Origin: Fonsecaea monophora
Lineage: Eukaryota > Ascomycota > Eurotiomycetes > Chaetothyriales > Herpotrichiellaceae
Assembly: GCF_001642475.1 (NCBI RefSeq)
Contig: NW_019173958.1
Coordinates: forward strand, 186,001-250,000
Direction of reading: 5' to 3'
DNA: 64,000 bases
Made by a program: the position numbers and the translations under genes. This document shows, piece after piece, positions 1 through 12,423 of this stretch (its first letter is position 1; every line of letters begins with the position of its first letter). Under the pieces are notes generated by a model. That model did no database searches. It was given only the letters and a program-made list of their open reading frames with translations, and was not told the origin of the DNA.

Positions 1-339
1 AGAAGAAGTTGGCCTTTTCACTCCCAAGGACTTTTGTCATCGAAGCGCGGTGCTGGGACTCGTGGCCCGGGTATCCGGTGATGAAGTTCTCCATGCTGCG
101 TCAGGCGCGAGGCCATTAAGCGTTGTTAGCTCGTGCATAACTCGTTTGTTCCTCTTCCCTTCTGTTAGGTTTTCTTTCGTGGTGGGCGGGTAGGTAGGTA
201 GGCACAATGGCGTGGGATTATGGAAGGGCTTCTTGACATACTTCATCCATCCTCCGATGGCTGTTCCTCGAAGGACTACTTGCCGTCCATTGCCGTCGAC
301 CACCTTGTCACCCTCGACCCTCAGGTATCCCGACGCCAT
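1..339 (-). CDS. GH5-family glucan beta-glucosidase-like protein, N-terminal part
   Basis: This is the 5' end of a gene that runs off the left edge of the window. Exon 1 is 339-242, the intron is 241-96 (donor GTATGT, acceptor CAG), and exon 2 is 95-1. Splicing joins the segment ending GGWM to NMENFITGYPGHES, which is the characteristic start of fungal intracellular GH5 proteins (cellulase/exo-1,3-glucanase fold). Only about 64 residues are present, so the catalytic glutamates lie outside the window. The protein starts MASGYLRVEG with no signal peptide, so it is probably cytosolic. A role in hydrolysing beta-glucosidic bonds is inferred from the family only. The GH5 subfamily cannot be assigned from this fragment. 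Confidence 0.8.
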
Positions 340-1491
340 CTTTGTACCTCGTGCTTCGTGGAAAAGAGAGGTATGTGGGTGGGTAGATACGAACTTTGAC
401 TCTTACTCTTGCTCTGAGAGAGGCTCCCCGCCTGAACTCACCTTGTTCACTACCTTCCGGGTAATATAAGAGAGGGAGAAAGAGAGGGAAAGGAGGGGCA
501 AGAGACAGTGGAGGGGGGGGGATGATGTGTTAATGTGTTTCCGGTAATATGCAATATGCAATATGAAATATGCTCGCTCGACAGACTCCCCCCAATTACT
601 TTCCCTTTTGCTTCCCATCCCATCTCACCCCACCCACGCATTGATGATCGGATGGATATATGGTCCATATTACCGACTGAACGGTAGTAGAGGCCTCTTT
701 GCCAGACCCTTTTATGCCAGGCCCCCTCCCCCACCCCCTCCCCAGTACAAAGGCAGACTTTCTTCCTTTCTGGAGCCATTAGTGTGAGAGAGACTCTGGT
801 TCCCGTACAGTGACGCCATCAGTACTATAGCCTACCACCACTATCTTCATCTCACGATGCCACCAGTAAGTGTATCGAATGTACCAGTAACAGTTCATCC
901 ACAGACACAGACACAGATACTATTGCCAACGGGCGGCCGGGAACCTGGCACCTGCAACCTGCTGAGCCAGGACCCAGCCAGCCAGCGATCAGTCAAGTCC
1001 GGCTAAATACCTTTCCTGTCAACATCCGCCTGATATACGCGTGTGAGCGCGTCACACAGCAGTTCTACTGGTTGAAAAAAAAAAGTGAGAAACGATCAGC
1101 TCCCACGCATTTAGCCGTATATTGCTCTTGGCAAGGACATTGTACCGAGTACATAGACCTATTAGATCCAATCATACGATGGACAAGGCGGGATTGCCGT
1201 GGTGGGTAATAATAATCTAAGCATTGAGTAGTGAGGTAGCGAGGTAGGTACCTGGTGTATAAAATTCCTCGTTTCTCTTGCTATCGACAAGGCTGAGAGC
1301 AAGCATGAACACGTGCCTGCTGGGACTTGCGATGTTGCCCTTATATTCCCAAACACCAGGCAGTCCATGGCGGATTGGTTCCAGGTGTCGAGTGCACGCT
1401 AATTACAGCTATCGACGATCGTCTTGGATCGTGCGTAAAACCACCCATTCCGTCTTCTTACAGAGGCTATATTATCCCATTTTCTTGTCTA
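340..1491. other. Gene-free stretch: GH5 upstream region and carboxylesterase 3' flank
   Basis: No convincing gene was found. The stretch is the upstream region of the leftward GH5 gene followed by the downstream flank of the leftward carboxylesterase. It holds a heptamer tandem repeat (546-573), purine-rich and G-rich runs near 470-525, and a TAGGTA-type motif near 1243-1252. Confidence 0.6.
546..573. repeat. Tandem heptamer AATATGC x4
   Basis: Four contiguous 7-bp units lie at 546-552, 553-559, 560-566 and 567-573. Three read AATATGC and the third ends in A. The array sits about 210 bp upstream of the GH5 start codon. No function is known. Confidence 0.85.
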
Positions 1492-3660
1492 CTACTGGTC
1501 GAGATAGTAATTGACGCTATAGTTGAGCCACGCACACTGGGGCAAATCGACAAAGCCCCCGCTCACCGCGGGGTAGTCCAAATGTTTAATCGGCCCGGTG
1601 GCATTCGACACCTTCTCCCATGGCCCGGACTCCTGGACGCCCTGCAAGGTCCTTGTGTACCCCCTGGCCTGGAGGTACGGGACCGGCGGATTCGGCTGGC
1701 CGCTCCTCACAAATTCCGCAAAGTACCCACTCACAAGCTGCACCGAGTACAGATCGTTTGCGTCCCGGAGGGGCACGTAGAAGTTGCCAAACGCCCAGTC
1801 CATGTCCGCGCCGTGCAGCTTGAAGTAAGGCAGGTTGGGGTTCCCGTGCGGGTAGCCTGGCGTGATGGGTGCGCCAGGGACGTTTTCCGGGTTGTAGCCG
1901 TTGATGGTCCGTTCGAACTGGTAGTAATATGCTGCTGGGAACGTGCCGGTCTCGGCGCCGGCGTAGACCGTGGCCTGGTCGATGCAGCGGAAGGTGCTGT
2001 CCGTGGCGACCCGTTGCGTCACGTTGAAGGAGTCGAACGTCATGTTGCCCGTGTCGTAGTAGGGGAACAGGCCGGACCGGATGATGGCCTGCGCGTACGA
2101 CGCATTGATGCCCAGACCGGTCATCAGCCCTTCGGTCTCGTTGTGCACGGGAGTCGGGGAGATGGTGGAAAAGGAGGCGCCATCATTCGCTGCGACGCCA
2201 AACATGATCGGCACGTAGGCGCTGCCCGCATTCTTCTGGACCACGTTGAGTTGCGACGAGTTGACAATGGTGCCGTCTTGCACGACATATCGAGCAACCG
2301 TCTCCAGGCTCACCAGATCCGTGGCATTGACCTTTTTCAGGCACGCGATCTTGCCACTCAGTGATTGTTGGGTACAGTTTGACGCGTTGAAGATCTGAGG
2401 CCCAGCGACTGTGTATGATTCGTTAACGGTGTAGTATGACGAGTAGGTCGTGCCGTAGTTGCTGTCAAGACCAAGAGTCACACCGCCACCTAGGTTAGAC
2501 ATGCTTATTGCGCCCTGGAACAGTCCGATGGCTGGGGGACTACCGAGGAGGGTTCGGACAGAGCCAGCTCCGGCGGATTCGCCCATGATGGTGATTTTGG
2601 TGGGATCGCCGCCGAACTCGGCAATGTTCTGTACGGTCCAGTTCAAGGCGACGATCTGGTCGCCAATACCAAAGTTTCCGGTGATGTTGGTGCCGGGAAT
2701 GGCCAAAAGGCCCAGCGTGGACAGCCGATAGTTGATGGTCACGACAACAATGTCCTCGCGAGAAGCCAGATTACCCCCGTCGCTCAGCGGATCAGCGCCT
2801 GTGCCACCGGTGAAGCCTCCGCCGTGGATCCAAACTGGTTAAAGTCAGCTTCACTACGACACCAAATGTCAAGAAGCCGTGCGAAACTCACACAAGACGG
2901 GTCGCAGGCTCTTGGATGATCCGGCTTTGGGAATGTATGGCGTCTGGATGTTGAGAAACAAGCAGTCTTCACTTGTACCATTCACGGATGCCTGTGAACA
3001 CTGGGGTCCATATGCGGTTGCATTCACCGTATCGCCAGTTCCACTGTATGAATGAGAGTATACCCATCGCTGTGGAGGATCTGCATATCTGATGCCCAGG
3101 AAACGAAACGATTTCTGGTTTCGGTAGCCGATATAAGTATTCCCTGCTGCCGTGACGACGACCTGGTTGGAAGAGCTTGCCGTCGAGTTTGGAGGCTGAC
3201 TTGCATTGCTTGATTGGGTGCAAAGGACAGGCAAAGCTGAGTCGCCCTGTGGCGCTGTGGGGAAAGAGAGCTGTGCTTGATCCGAGACCTGCAAGCTGCC
3301 ACCAGCGATGTGATACGCCTGATTTGGAGACACCCTTCCAGAGTATGCCAGGTATGATAAGGCGGAGGAGAAATCACTGCTGTAGTTCTGGATGGTCGTC
3401 TGGGTCAACAGTGTCTCGCTCAACTCTTCACAAGCAGCCGACCCAGCGGATGCTGACATCGGGTCAAGCAAGATAGCGCCGACATGGTTCACATCGTCTG
3501 AGGCATTGAGGTTGTTTTGAAAGACATAGGTCAGTGAGCTGCCGGTGTTGGACACGGCAACGTTGGCCCGGCGAACAGTATCCCGAGGATGACCAAAGCT
3601 ATGCCCAACAAGCAATCCCAATGGCACCAGGACCCGAAAGAATGAGGCCATGGTCATCAC
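1492..3660 (-). CDS. Secreted type-B carboxylesterase/lipase (alpha/beta-hydrolase)
   Basis: Two exons (3660-2892 and 2834-1492) flank a 57-nt intron at 2835-2891 with donor GTGAGT and acceptor CAG. They encode 703 residues. A hydrophobic N-terminus (residues about 5-23) looks like a signal peptide. About 150 residues of family-specific N-terminal extension follow, then the esterase fold. The oxyanion-hole motif FWIHGGGF spans the splice junction. The nucleophile elbow is GESAGAG with Ser343, and a KLHGADMDWAFG segment probably carries the catalytic histidine. Many N-x-S/T sequons fit secretion. The family hydrolyses carboxylic esters or lipids, but the natural substrate cannot be read from sequence. 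The start at 3660 is chosen because it precedes the signal peptide directly. Confidence 0.9.
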
Positions 3661-6420
3661 AGGCTGTCGGTTCGAAACATAGAGCAGCTAGAGAAGATCC
3701 AAGGTAGAAAGGACACCCAACACGTCTGGGCAGTGTGATCTTCTTACCATTATCATACTGAGTTCGACGAGAACACATTCCACCATCGTCTGGACACCAG
3801 CTTCCGCCTGGCCGTAGGCACAATTCCAACAATTCATGCTATTTCGGGGCGGACTCCGGTCGTGAAGCCCAAGCTCCTCACAGTGCCATTCCAGGTCAGG
3901 AAGGCAGATATTGCACCCTCCCCCGAGGTCTGGGTCAAATTGCGGAGGTGATGCGTCGATGCCGGGTGAATGCAGACAAGGTCATTGTGCGCTTGACCCT
4001 TGACTTGACACAGCCATTTGACGAGAAGGCAATCTGGCATATTGCCGAGCAGGGGCTTTTGAATCTCTTGTCGAAGAGTAGTCGATGACGGCGACAATAT
4101 GCGAGGTCGACATGCAGCAATCGATCACGCCGAGATTTAGGCTGAATTGCGGTGGCATCTCATTGGCAGCCATTTGCCAAAAAGAGCACAAGAGCCGCAG
4201 ATCGCTTCTATAATCGGCGGACATTTGCCTCGCTGGTATTATTCAGAGGATTCAGCATCTCCGCCTTTGACCTCGCCTTTGGCAAGATGGCCAAATGATC
4301 TGTGCGAGGCGAAGAGACTCCGGGGTGAAAAGACGTCTGCGGCTGAAAGGGAGAGGAAGCGCGGGTGTGACCTCGACATTCAGAACAATTAATCTCAATG
4401 ATCTGTCGTACATGCTCTGCAAAGCTACAAGGCACATTCGGCAAGTCAGGCTTGATCCAGCAGCTTATGTCGGAGGCTGTGAATGGCACCAGGCGCGCAG
4501 TCTCGTTACCGTTGCCTGGAGCTGATCAGCGAAGATCTATATATGGCATATGTGATATTTGTGTCCAACTCCTTGAGACTAGGCGAGTTCACCTGCGTAT
4601 ACATAACTGGATGAAAGTTCATGTTGAAAAGTCTTCGGTCTCAACCCTTACAACAGCGTCAGCCGCGTCCAGGTGTGTATCTCGAACCATACAGGTAGCC
4701 AGGCGCTTGCTGATCCTGCCAGATGCCGTCGATATTCCTGCCACAGACAGTAGTGATGGAGATGTCTCTCATGGCTTCGACCACTACGATATGCTGGATT
4801 TCGCCGTCGAGGGTGGCGTTTCTATCGGGGATAAGACATTAGAAGAGGTGCCAAACCAACTGGAGATTGTCATGTGTCTCGGACACCTTTTTGTCCGACA
4901 ATCCCCTTCTCAATCACGACATCAATCAAATCAATTACAGCGGGCAGGCTACGAGGCTTTTGTGGGTAATTCAATGTCTCTATGGATGGTGTTCGACAAA
5001 AGTTCGACCCGTGTCCCTCCTGAAGGCCAGTATCCGCTTCCATTGTGCGCTTTCTCTTCCAACGTCGTATTCGAGCAGACCGAATTGGCCTGATTCCCAT
5101 CACAAGCCTGAACGCTTTATAGATATTGCTCGCTTATGTTGAACTTGGCCAAATCGCAATGCCCAGAGGGCCTTCCTACACGTCCGTTATAGGCAACGTG
5201 TTGCAAACTCATCTTCGATGCAAAAAGCTATGCCTAGACCAGATTGACGAAAGGGAAGTCCTGCGTTTCCCCTCAAGACCGGAGAAGGGGTAGTACAAAC
5301 CTAGGACTTTGGTCGAGGCTGACTGACAGCTTACAACTCGTACCTTTTACGCCATGTTGATCCATCTCATCGATCTTTCCCCTCAACGAGACATGGTATC
5401 GGCTCGTCGCGATGCAGAAGTGCAGAGAGTCTCACGCACGGAGTGATATTGGTCCTCCCCCTGGCACATTACTACCTTGGTTGTCATTGTCCTTGTCCCT
5501 GTCTTTGTACACGAACCTATATGATGACGGAATAACCTTTTCCGACTCAAAACAAGCATACGCTTGCTCCCGGAAGATCACGATAGTACCGGTAAAGCAT
5601 TGCACGCCACACCACGCTACATGCCACCGTACAGTATATACCAGTACAGCCTCGTCATAGCTCTCGGGATGTTACAAGTACTCGGTACAAGCATGCCTTG
5701 TGGGGTCTCGGTTGATCTTCGAGGCGAGGGGTCACTACTACTAGGGGGAGTATGAACTGATTAGGCTACGTAAGTGCAAGTACAAGTAAAGTCAACACTA
5801 AGCCGGGTGGGCGGTTGAACCTGTTTGGTGCCCGATAATAGCCAGAGCCGTTTTTTTGCTTGTACTTGAGCTTGTGCTTGTAGTGGAGATGGTCTGGGGG
5901 AGAGGAGGAGGAGGAGAGCGTCACTCCACGGTCTGGAGTTCCGAAGTTCATCCAGTAATGCTACATGCTCCTCGTAGTGGTGGTGGTGGCATGCTTGCAA
6001 TGCAGAACCTCGCGCAGCCGAAACCAAAGAAACCCACGGGTGTGGTCTGGGGTGTACATGTAGATGTGCTAGTGGGATGTGGGATGGAAAGGGGATACGG
6101 GGGCCAGGGGGGATTGTCACGGTTCATCTTCGGTTCTGGCAAAGTCATTCATGCATGACAAAAAGACAGACAATCGGATCAGACGTGCCGGGGGACGGCG
6201 TCCCACCCAGAAAGCTTTCCCAAGCTTGTCTGTCTGAAAGGTCCAAGGGAGCCAAACCATTCCAGTTGGAAATTAGTTGTATTATTAGTGGTGTACCTAC
6301 TCTACCTATGCATCGGACCTGGATGGCGTCGTCTCATTCTCCCCCTCCAACCGATTGTCCCACTCCAGTTTATTCCTGTACGAGCACTCTAGAGACAAGC
6401 CCATCGTATGCCAAAACAAA
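3661..6420. other. 2.8-kb gene-poor stretch
   Basis: I could not build a convincing gene here. The longest open frame is 4398-5093 on the plus strand (231 codons). It has two CxxC pairs but no recognisable domain and no supporting splice structure. The part from 3661 to about 3850 is the carboxylesterase promoter. The part near 6420 is the 3' flank of the xylanase. Short frames at 5412-6160 are low-complexity. Confidence 0.5.
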
Positions 6421-8036
6421 TCATGCCGAACATACCGAGCACGGAACGCCCTGCAGTGCCTCGCCGACAGCATAGTATGCCGGTTTACGCTTTTGTACCC
6501 GACAATGACTCGTTAGCGTATGGACTCCTTGCTTCTTGAAGAAGGAAAAAAAAATGAAGGGTGGAGTGCATCAATCCCTCTTCAGGTTAAAGGGGCTGGG
6601 AGAAGTTGCTTAGTACTTACCCTAAAGTCAGCATCGTAAAGGTCCGCCAGGCCCTGTCCGGGAAAGCTCGAGGGAATCCAGCTGCAGTCACCAAGTCAGT
6701 CTCACAAATGCGTTATGTACAGACAGAAGAGGAGAGATGCAGAAAAGCTCTCTTCCATCGTACCTGTATTGATCGTCAAAGTCCCAGACCGTGATCCCGA
6801 CACACCCCTCCACCAGGACACAGCTGGCCGTCGAGTTGTAGTACTCTTCCGCCTGCAGGGCAAAGGCTGTGGCGTTGGTCAGATTGGCCTGGGAAAACCG
6901 GACGTCGAGTTCGGTCATAGCCACCTCGACCCCGGCGGCGATGTAGGCTTGTTTCGTGGCCACCTGCTCCTCCAGCGAGGGCGTGTCGCCGACCACGAAA
7001 TGGCTCTCCAGCCCGACGCCGTCGATGCGGATGTTCCGACTCTGCAGCTCTTGGATCAGACCGAGCACCGCCACCGACTTGTTCCCAGACTCGATCCCGA
7101 AGTCGTTGTAGTACAGCTTTGGCTTTCGCGTGCCAGCCGGTAGGGAGTCGACGGCCTCCTCTGTGCCCATTGTCAGTCTCGGCGAGCCTTTTTTTTTGTC
7201 AGATCCCAACTCACGAGCGAATTGATATGCCAGGAAAAAGTACTCTGGGCCGATCACGTCGTACTAACCAGCCCCCCCAAAATCAGTTTCTTGGTCAGAG
7301 TCTGACAATGAAGCCACCCAAATACTGACCCAAATACTGGAAGAAAATGAGCCGTTGGCAGTGATAGCCTCGTTGACCACGTCCCACGAGTAACAGGCGT
7401 CTCCAAAGTGGGTGATCATGGTCTGGATATGGTTGTGCATGACATCTGTGAGTGTATCTGCCGTCCAGCTCCCGTTCAAGACCCATTCACTGACTTGGCT
7501 GACCCAGACCAGGTTGTGACATCTCAGGTATTTCCCATGGTCTTGCGCAATGGCCACGTCAATGTCTCCGCCCGTGAAGTTGAAGACGCCGGGTTCTGGT
7601 TCGCTCAGCTCGAACTTCATCATGTTCGCCGGGGTGATCTGGCCGAAGATGTGCGTGTCGTTCAGGATCTCTTGGTAGAGGATGTTGGTGTCCTCACCGG
7701 TTCCCTGTGTGTCCCCGTCAATGTTTGGAGCCCTCTCTTTCTGCTAACACTGATACCCACAGGTTGATCGGTCGCACTGCCAAACCACAGCTTGCCAGCA
7801 GCCTGTGCCAGATCATTGAGGAAAGGCGGAGCCAGAGGCTCAAAATACCCAGAGCAGGACGCTGGGGCAGACGATGCCGGCGCGGGTGAAGCTGACGAGG
7901 TTGTCGTCGCTAGAGGAAAAGCAGGGGGAGGAGGGGGGGGATAGTGCCCATGTGGTGACCATCCTGGTCCTGTCGGGGTCGCGCGTCCAAGAGCCGCAAG
8001 GACCGAAACAATAGAGGCAAGTCTGGACAAAGCCAT
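6421..8036 (-). CDS. Secreted GH10 endo-1,4-beta-xylanase
   Basis: I assembled six exons: 8036-7761, 7704-7330, 7263-7215, 7160-6764, 6681-6621 and 6489-6421. They encode 408 residues, and all five introns are GT-AG (54-131 nt). The enzyme cleaves internal beta-1,4 bonds of xylan. A signal peptide covers residues about 1-19. A Pro/Ser/Ala-rich linker (about 20-60) follows, without a recognisable carbohydrate-binding module. The GH10 barrel shows KLWFGSATD, GQITPANMMKFE, RCHNLVW, WDVVNEA (acid/base Glu204), YYNDFGIE, TELDVR (nucleophile Glu317) and WDFDDQYSWIP. The last exon restores the family ending RKPAYYAVGEALQG and ends with a short cysteine-containing tail. Reading straight through the last donor would instead end early without that motif. 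A TATA-like box lies about 125 nt upstream. Confidence 0.92.
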
Positions 8037-8160
8037 ACCGAAGTCACAAGCAAACGAAGGACAAAAAGGATGAAAAGACGGCTACACAACAGCTTGAATC
8101 TCCTTTCAATTGCTCAAACCTCCAGCATATTCACCACGGCATCTGTCCATTCTCCCGCAT

Positions 8161-8169
8161 CTTTATATA
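8161..8169 (-). promoter_or_regulatory. TATA box of the GH10 xylanase
   Basis: The minus strand reads TATATAAAG, 125 nt upstream of the xylanase start codon. That is a typical distance for a fungal core promoter. It is predicted from motif and position only. Confidence 0.55.
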
Positions 8170-9622
8170 CCATACCGGCAAATAACCGCTGCAGCATCCT
8201 CACCAGGATTCGAAATTGGCATACACTCGATCAGTCAGTCACACCGACCAGACGGCAACATTACACACGTCCACAGGATGGAGATCCAGGATGAATGCCG
8301 ACATTGTTCAATCTCTGCGATATCAACCGGAACCCCGCAACATCATAGCATGTATCTATGTACTCGGTACCCCATACACCCCGTAGTCGACAAAATAGAA
8401 CGAGACAACGTAAAAGACCTTCCATATTTGGCGACGATGGACTGGGTGAATGGTGCTGGGAAAATTCATAGGGTAAGGAACTACGAGGCATGCAGGGCGG
8501 GTTAGCGAATCTGGCAGCATCCGTTAGAGAAACCTCGGTGTTCCATCTCCTTTACCAAGACAGCCTCGTGGACATGGCTCCATTTGTTGCTATTTTCCCG
8601 GATGGATGAATACTGAGACCAGACCCGTGCATGAGTGACGGTGTCGATCTTTTGCCTCTCCCATTCCCTTTCTATAACATGATTGATCGCAAAGATGGTC
8701 TGATCCAGTGTCCAGAAGAGGAAGCTCCTTTCTAAAAAGCTGCGTGGCGATCTTGCATCCATTATTCCTCCAGCCCTCCCTCCACTCCCTCTCCCCCCCG
8801 GATAATAGGATAAAATACCCATCAACTGGCTGTTTTGTCCTTTGCCCGAAGATCCTCCACCCGCCCCCCTTTTTCAGGTATACTAGCTGAACCCATCCGT
8901 TCTCCATCCGAACCCATTCTCGTTCCCTGACATGTCCTAGTCTGTCCTGTCTGCCCTGGCCCACACCATGGGGTCTGTTTCCTGGAAATCCCACAATCCT
9001 CTCTCCTCGACTCTCCTCCCCTCCACACTCACGTCCACCACATCTGCATGCCATGTGCTCAGAATTTGCCCAGAATTTTGCCGCTAGATCAATCAGAAAA
9101 GAGTCCCAGTCCCAGTTGGGCTCTAGAATGGGTCACAACACCCCATGTGGTCCTCTTCCTCCGTCCGATTCTGATCACCTTTTTTTTTTCTTCCTCAGAG
9201 CTCGGTCCATCCCGAGAGGCTGATGTCGCCGAAGTTGCTGCTACTCCCTGTCTCTGCCACCGGCCGGTAAAACTCCCTGGCTCTTTTTCGGCCTCAATCT
9301 CCAGCCTCGGATCTCCCTGGTCGATATAGATTTGAGCTCTCAGACCATGATGAGTTAGGCTAGTGGGCGGCCTCTTTATCCAGCCTTTCGCCTCGGACTT
9401 GATCGTCCAATCCAGACCAAACTTGGATCCACCGTTATGGCAACATTTGTGCTCTCATCCGGCCTGTCCAGTCAGCCATTGGTTCCTGCAGCCCTGGTCA
9501 GCTGTGATGCCAGACTTTCTAGAACGCTACCACTCGAAATGGACGCGGTAGCATTTCAATCACGGCCCTTGGGATCCCTTGGGGTGAGATAAACCTGCAC
9601 CGTAACGAATGCCACCCTGTTG

Positions 9623-9629
9623 TATAAAA
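9623..9629 (+). promoter_or_regulatory. TATA box of the MFS sugar transporter
   Basis: TATAAAA lies 134 nt upstream of the transporter start codon. A pyrimidine-rich leader follows it, as in many strongly expressed fungal genes. It is predicted from motif and position only. Confidence 0.55.
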
Positions 9630-9762
9630 CATTTGCCTTTCCTCCCTGTTTTTATCCTTCGTTCCCCTTCTCCTTCATCACGACTATCTCGTAGATACTG
9701 TCTCTACAGACTTGTTACCTCCGCAGAAGCCCCCCATCAGCAATCAGGATCGTCTTGCCACC

Positions 9763-11609
9763 ATGGGGAAAGGATACTTTGAGCTGGCAGGACGCCAGTT
9801 TCCTGCTGTGACATGGTATAAGGATCCGGCGTTGAGAAAGACCTATATCTGTCTCATGTTTGTGGTTCTTACCAGTGCCACTAACGGGTGAGTGTCTCTT
9901 TGTCTGACTACCAAAAAGCGAGTCTTCGTCGTTGACCTGTATGTCACAGTTATGATGGCTCCATGATGAACGGTCTCCAGACTCTCAAGCCGTGGCAGCA
10001 GCATTTCGACCACCCGAAAGGCGGCAAGATTGGTATCTTGAATGCCATCATGTCGATCGGTTCCTTGTCCGCCATTCCCTTTGTGCCATACGTCGCCGAT
10101 TTCCTCGGCCGTCGAATGGGTATCCTCGTGGGCTGTATCATAATGTTGGTCGGTGTGGTTCTACAATCCATCTCAGCGGGCTTTGGCATGTTCTTGGGCG
10201 CTCGATTCCTCCTCGGTTTTGGAATCGCCATCGCCCACGGTTCTTCTCCTCTGTTGATCACCGAACTCGTGCACCCTCAGCATCGAGCCATCTTCACCAC
10301 CATCTACAACACCACCTGGTACGCCGGGAGCATTGTTGCTGCGTGGCTGACATACGGAACCGATCATATCAACAACAACTGGTCGTGGCGGATCCCCACC
10401 ATTGTCCAGGCCGCCCCGTCCTTGATCCAGGTCACCTTCATTTGGTTCGTGCCCGAGTCTCCGAGATGGCTCATCGCGCACGGGAAAGAGGAAAAGGGCC
10501 TGAATATTCTCTACGATGTCCACGCCAACGGCAACCACAACGATGAGATGGTGCAGCTGGAGTTTGTCGAAATCCGCGACACCATCCGACTCGAGAAGGA
10601 GGTTGAAGGGAACCAGTGGCTCGAACTAATCAAGACCCGGGGCAACCGGCGCAGGCTCATCATCCTGTTGTCTGCCGGTCTCTTCTCCCAGTGGTCTGGC
10701 AACGGCCTTGTCTCATACTATATCACCAAGGTAAGCTGACCGCGAGCCGTGCCCGTCAGTGATCCATCGGTGCTAACAATTGTGTTTCTAGATCCTCAAC
10801 AACATCGGCTACACTGATACCCTGACCCAGAACTTGATCAATGGCGTTTTGCAAATCTTCAACCTCTTCATCGCCGTCGCTGCCTGCTTCTTCGTCGACA
10901 AGGTCGGTCGTCGCAAGCTCTTCCTCATCTCCACCGCTGGCATGTTGGTCACCTTCATCGTCTGGACCATCTGCTCGGCTCGATATGCCATCACGGGCTC
11001 CAAGGGCGCCGCCAACGCTGTTGTCGGGTAAGTTCGCCTCGCTAGCTGTATTTCCCCAGGAAGAACGGAATTGCTGACTTGACTTACAGAATGATCTACA
11101 TCTACTACTTCTGGTACAACATTGCCTGGTCGGGCATGTTGGTCGGCTACACGGCCGAGATCCTGCCCTACAACATCCGAGCAAAGGGCCTGACGGTCAT
11201 GTTCCTCATGGTCGACGCCGCCCTCTTCTTCAACCAGTACATCAACCCCATCGCCCTGGACCACATTGGCTGGAAGTACTACATCTTCTACTGCGTGTGG
11301 CTCGGCTTCGAGTTGGCCGTTGTCTACTTTTTCTACGTCGAGACCCGTAACACACCTCGTAAGTTTCGTTCCCCTTTCCTACCCAGAGCCATCACTGAAT
11401 ACTAATTTTTTTCCTGCGCAGTGGAAGAAATTGCCAAGCACTTCGACGGCGACCAGGCGTTGGTCGCCGGCGCTGCGGCCTCGAACAAAGGTCTCACCCT
11501 GGCGGCCGAAATGGGTCTCGACGCCACCGTCACTCAACACCACGAGATGGACGAGAAGCGGCACTCTGTGCAGGTGGAGAATGCCTCTCCCACCAAGAGT
11601 GAGTCGTAG
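9763..11609 (+). CDS. MFS sugar transporter (hexose/lactose permease-like)
   Basis: Five exons (9763-9887, 9950-10730, 10792-11027, 11090-11358 and 11422-11609) encode 532 residues, and all four introns are 61-63 nt GT-AG. The product is a plasma-membrane sugar porter of the major facilitator superfamily. Visible signatures are DFLGRRMG after the second helix, RFLLGFG, PESPRWLI at the end of the N-terminal half, DKVGRRK in the second half, and a C-terminal VETRNTPLEE segment. The sequence most resembles fungal lactose-permease-type transporters, but the substrate is not determined. The start ATG has a good context (gccaccATGG). It is divergent from the GH10 xylanase, so uptake of plant-derived sugars is a reasonable inference. 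Confidence 0.92.
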
Positions 11610-12423
11610 TGGTCGTCCAGCAAACCGTGCATCTCGCCAACAACATATATCTGCGCACGGTATATGTATGTGTGCGATGTGTCCTCTGTGTGTGTGTGCG
11701 TGTTGATGTGGTGTGTATATGAAATTTTATCCCCCTCAAGCCTAGTCTGGAAAGTCGGTCTCTGTGGAACATGGGAAGGGAAGGGAATGGGAACCAGTCC
11801 CTCTCTAATTCCTCTCATCTTCGTGGTTAGCCCTTGCAGCGCGGGTTTGCTGTGTTGGAAATAATAGATGTTCATTTGCCCTCGCCCCCTTTCCTCGGCC
11901 CTTTGAACCTCTGGAAGACAACAGGATTGGATCGAATTGAATCAAAGTGCCCAGACTATAATAACACAGTACAATACAAATACAAACAGAAACAGGTTTC
12001 TTTCTTCACTATTTTGTGTCATCTCGTCTCATCGTGGATTTAACGCCCACCTATCCACGTCTTTTTGCCTCGGTGATAGATATCCTCGCTTTCCCATACA
12101 ATACTCACCCATATCGGGTTACCGCCGTAGATGGTCCCGCAAAATATCGAATCATGACTGTAACACGAAGCTTTGCCCATGGGGGTTGAGAGTGAGAGCC
12201 TTTCCCACTGTTGACTATTCCCCCAAAGTTTACCCGGAATAAGTGCGAGAGCCTTGCCTCTCCAGGTGTGCAAGGCTGCAGATCACGGGGCGATAAGATA
12301 ACATCCAACACCCCCAAAAAATAATTATTTCGCCCACTCCTCTGCGCACCCAAAACTTTTCCATCCTCACCTTGTTGACCGCTACCCTGGTTATTTACCT
12401 CCCCAACACCACACCAGAACATA
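11610..12423. other. Transporter 3' flank and RRP3 promoter
   Basis: No gene was found. A TG-rich microsatellite lies near 11681-11712 in the probable 3' UTR of the transporter. The rest is the upstream region of RRP3, with a pyrimidine-rich leader directly before its ATG. Confidence 0.6.

Larger units (their letters stand above)
8037..9762. other. Divergent intergenic region between xylanase and sugar transporter
   Basis: This 1.7-kb stretch separates two outward-facing genes and therefore holds both promoters. A TATA-like box lies near each end (8161-8169 minus, 9623-9629 plus). The rest is pyrimidine-rich with only short uninformative frames, and no gene was found. Confidence 0.6.

Noticed and set aside
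1327..2364. 345-codon plus-strand frame
   Set aside because: It lies antisense over the well-supported carboxylesterase exon and has no domain, so it is a codon-bias shadow.
4398..5093. 231-codon frame with two CxxC pairs
   Set aside because: There is no recognisable domain, splice structure or promoter support. The HET-like resemblance is too weak to call a gene.
6596..6620. A 25-nt GT...AG segment near the xylanase 3' end as an intron
   Set aside because: It is too short to be spliced. The 131-nt intron to 6489 restores the conserved GH10 C-terminus.
10756..11264. Minus-strand frames of 142-151 codons
   Set aside because: They are antisense to the MFS transporter and cross its introns.
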